From positions 1-22,463 of the IMG/VR virus record IMGVR_UViG_3300045999_008746: a stretch of 22,463 bases of DNA, one strand, 5' to 3'. The stretch's first letter is position 1; every line of letters starts with the position of its first letter. Of the stretch, positions 21,951 to 22,463 are shown piece after piece. Position numbers and translations under genes: made by a program. This DNA is from a virus. The notes under the pieces are model-generated. The model had not been told where the DNA came from, ran no database searches, and worked only from the letters and a program-made list of their open reading frames with translations.

Positions 21951-22181
21951 CGCCTCGCGCCGCCCGGCATCCACGCCGTCGCACAGCGCCTCGATCAACC
22001 GGGTGAGGTACACGGGGCGGCCCGTGATCTTCACAATTCGGTTGCACGTTTTGCACATCGCCCCGGCTTTTGATTCGCAGCCGCAGGACGGACAGTTTTT
22101 CCGGCCATTGCTTATCGGCTGACAGCCGATGGCCAGTTCTCGCCAGCGCGGAATCGCCCGCGCCCGCCAATCATTTGCCAT
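21810..22181 (-). CDS. small zinc-ribbon protein (123 aa)
   Basis: The start at 22181 (MANDWRARAIPRWRELA) overlaps the stop of the upstream minus-strand gene by 11 bases, a coupled junction. The product has CPSCG and CKTC (Cys30, 33, 43, 46), a CxxC-x9-CxxC zinc ribbon, followed by a helix (YLTRLIEALCDGVDAG). It ends in a basic tail (RARIYYRKNRVSVRLRAVA). This suggests nucleic-acid binding. The 3' end overlaps the phosphoesterase gene by 141 bases in antisense, which lowers confidence in the far C-terminus. No family is recognised. Confidence 0.6.
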   Translation of the reverse strand: MANDWRARAIPRWRELAIGCQPISNGRKNCPSCGCESKAGAMCKTCNRIVKITGRPVYLTRLIEALCDGVDAGRREALSASTLEGKELRAFLWVTKARYSAGAIRARIYYRKNRVSVRLRAVA

Positions 22182-22461
22182 TAAGCCGGAACGCCTCTGC
22201 CATGGCGTTGTTCGCGTACGTGACCGTATCGGCGTCACGGCTCGTGTGGCTGATGAAGGTGAGGTGCGCCATCATCCGCAGCCACCCCTCATCTGCGCGC
22301 AATGCAGCCGCTTCCAGCGTTGCGATGCGTGCTCGCATTGCCTCCATCTCTGAGGCCGCGCAGCGCGACCCGTGGCGCAGATCCGAAATGATTTCACGCA
22401 GCTCCGTGGTGGAAAGCGAGCCTGCAAGACGCTCTTCCATCCACGAGCCCGGCGGTGACAT
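22171..22461 (-). CDS. hypothetical helical protein (96 aa), possibly extended beyond the window
   Basis: The 96-residue reading starts at ATG 22461, two bases from the window edge, so its ribosome-binding site and true start cannot be checked; a second Met lies at residue 8. The product is helical (MEERLAGSLSTTELREIISD and EMEAMRARIATLEAAALRADEGW), suggesting a coiled coil, and ends AMAEAFRLNGK. It overlaps the zinc-ribbon gene start by 11 bases, forming a minus-strand operon. No function is recognised. Confidence 0.55.
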   Translation of the reverse strand: MSPPGSWMEERLAGSLSTTELREIISDLRHGSRCAASEMEAMRARIATLEAAALRADEGWLRMMAHLTFISHTSRDADTVTYANNAMAEAFRLNGK

Positions 22462-22463
22462 TT

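Overview
The window is part of a double-stranded DNA tailed bacteriophage or prophage (Caudoviricetes). The evidence is a contiguous run of terminase small subunit, terminase large subunit and portal genes, followed by about 13 kb of tail-fibre and surface-structure genes. Genes are densely packed, with ATGA, GTGA and TAATG overlaps between neighbours and no gap above 200 bases. The DNA is GC-rich and Shine-Dalgarno sites of the AGGAG type are common. An M15-type endolysin fits a GC-rich Gram-negative host, probably a proteobacterium, but the species cannot be named from the sequence. I saw no integrase, tRNA, CRISPR array or insertion sequence.

Layout. (1) Positions 1-3271, plus strand: a translationally coupled set encoding an ABC ATPase fused to a GNAT-like domain, a formyltransferase-fold enzyme whose usual catalytic Asn is replaced, a beta-type DNA methyltransferase, and an M15 peptidase (endolysin). 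A 19-codon copy of the start of the endolysin gene sits in front of the methyltransferase and looks like a recombination scar. (2) Positions 3225-3908, minus strand: two small unknown genes in an operon. (3) Positions 3909-4095: a divergent control region with two near-identical 16-bp dyads plus direct and inverted repeats; it could hold operators or the packaging recognition site. (4) Positions 4096-7198: terS, terL and portal. (5) Positions 7202-20211: a mosaic of structural proteins. It includes two paralogous Ig-like (BppU-like) proteins, two paralogous small surface proteins, a Kelch-like propeller, two repeat proteins (about 11 and about 30 units), and a 1419-residue tail fibre with an S74 self-cleaving chaperone. 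(6) Positions 20212-21950: small proteins, a membrane-anchored coiled-coil protein, and a metallophosphoesterase with an N-terminal DNA-binding-like segment. (7) Positions 21810-22461, minus strand: two small genes, one with a zinc ribbon.

How the parts may work together. Terminase and portal package DNA, the fibre and repeat proteins form host-recognition structures, and the M15 enzyme cuts cell-wall peptide at lysis. The leading cluster of ATPase-acyltransferase, formyltransferase-like enzyme and methyltransferase is the best candidate for an undescribed system. I infer a DNA (hyper)modification or anti-restriction cassette, unproven. Major capsid, head-completion and tape-measure genes are not in the window, although the portal gene is; no head gene follows the portal, which is an unusual order.
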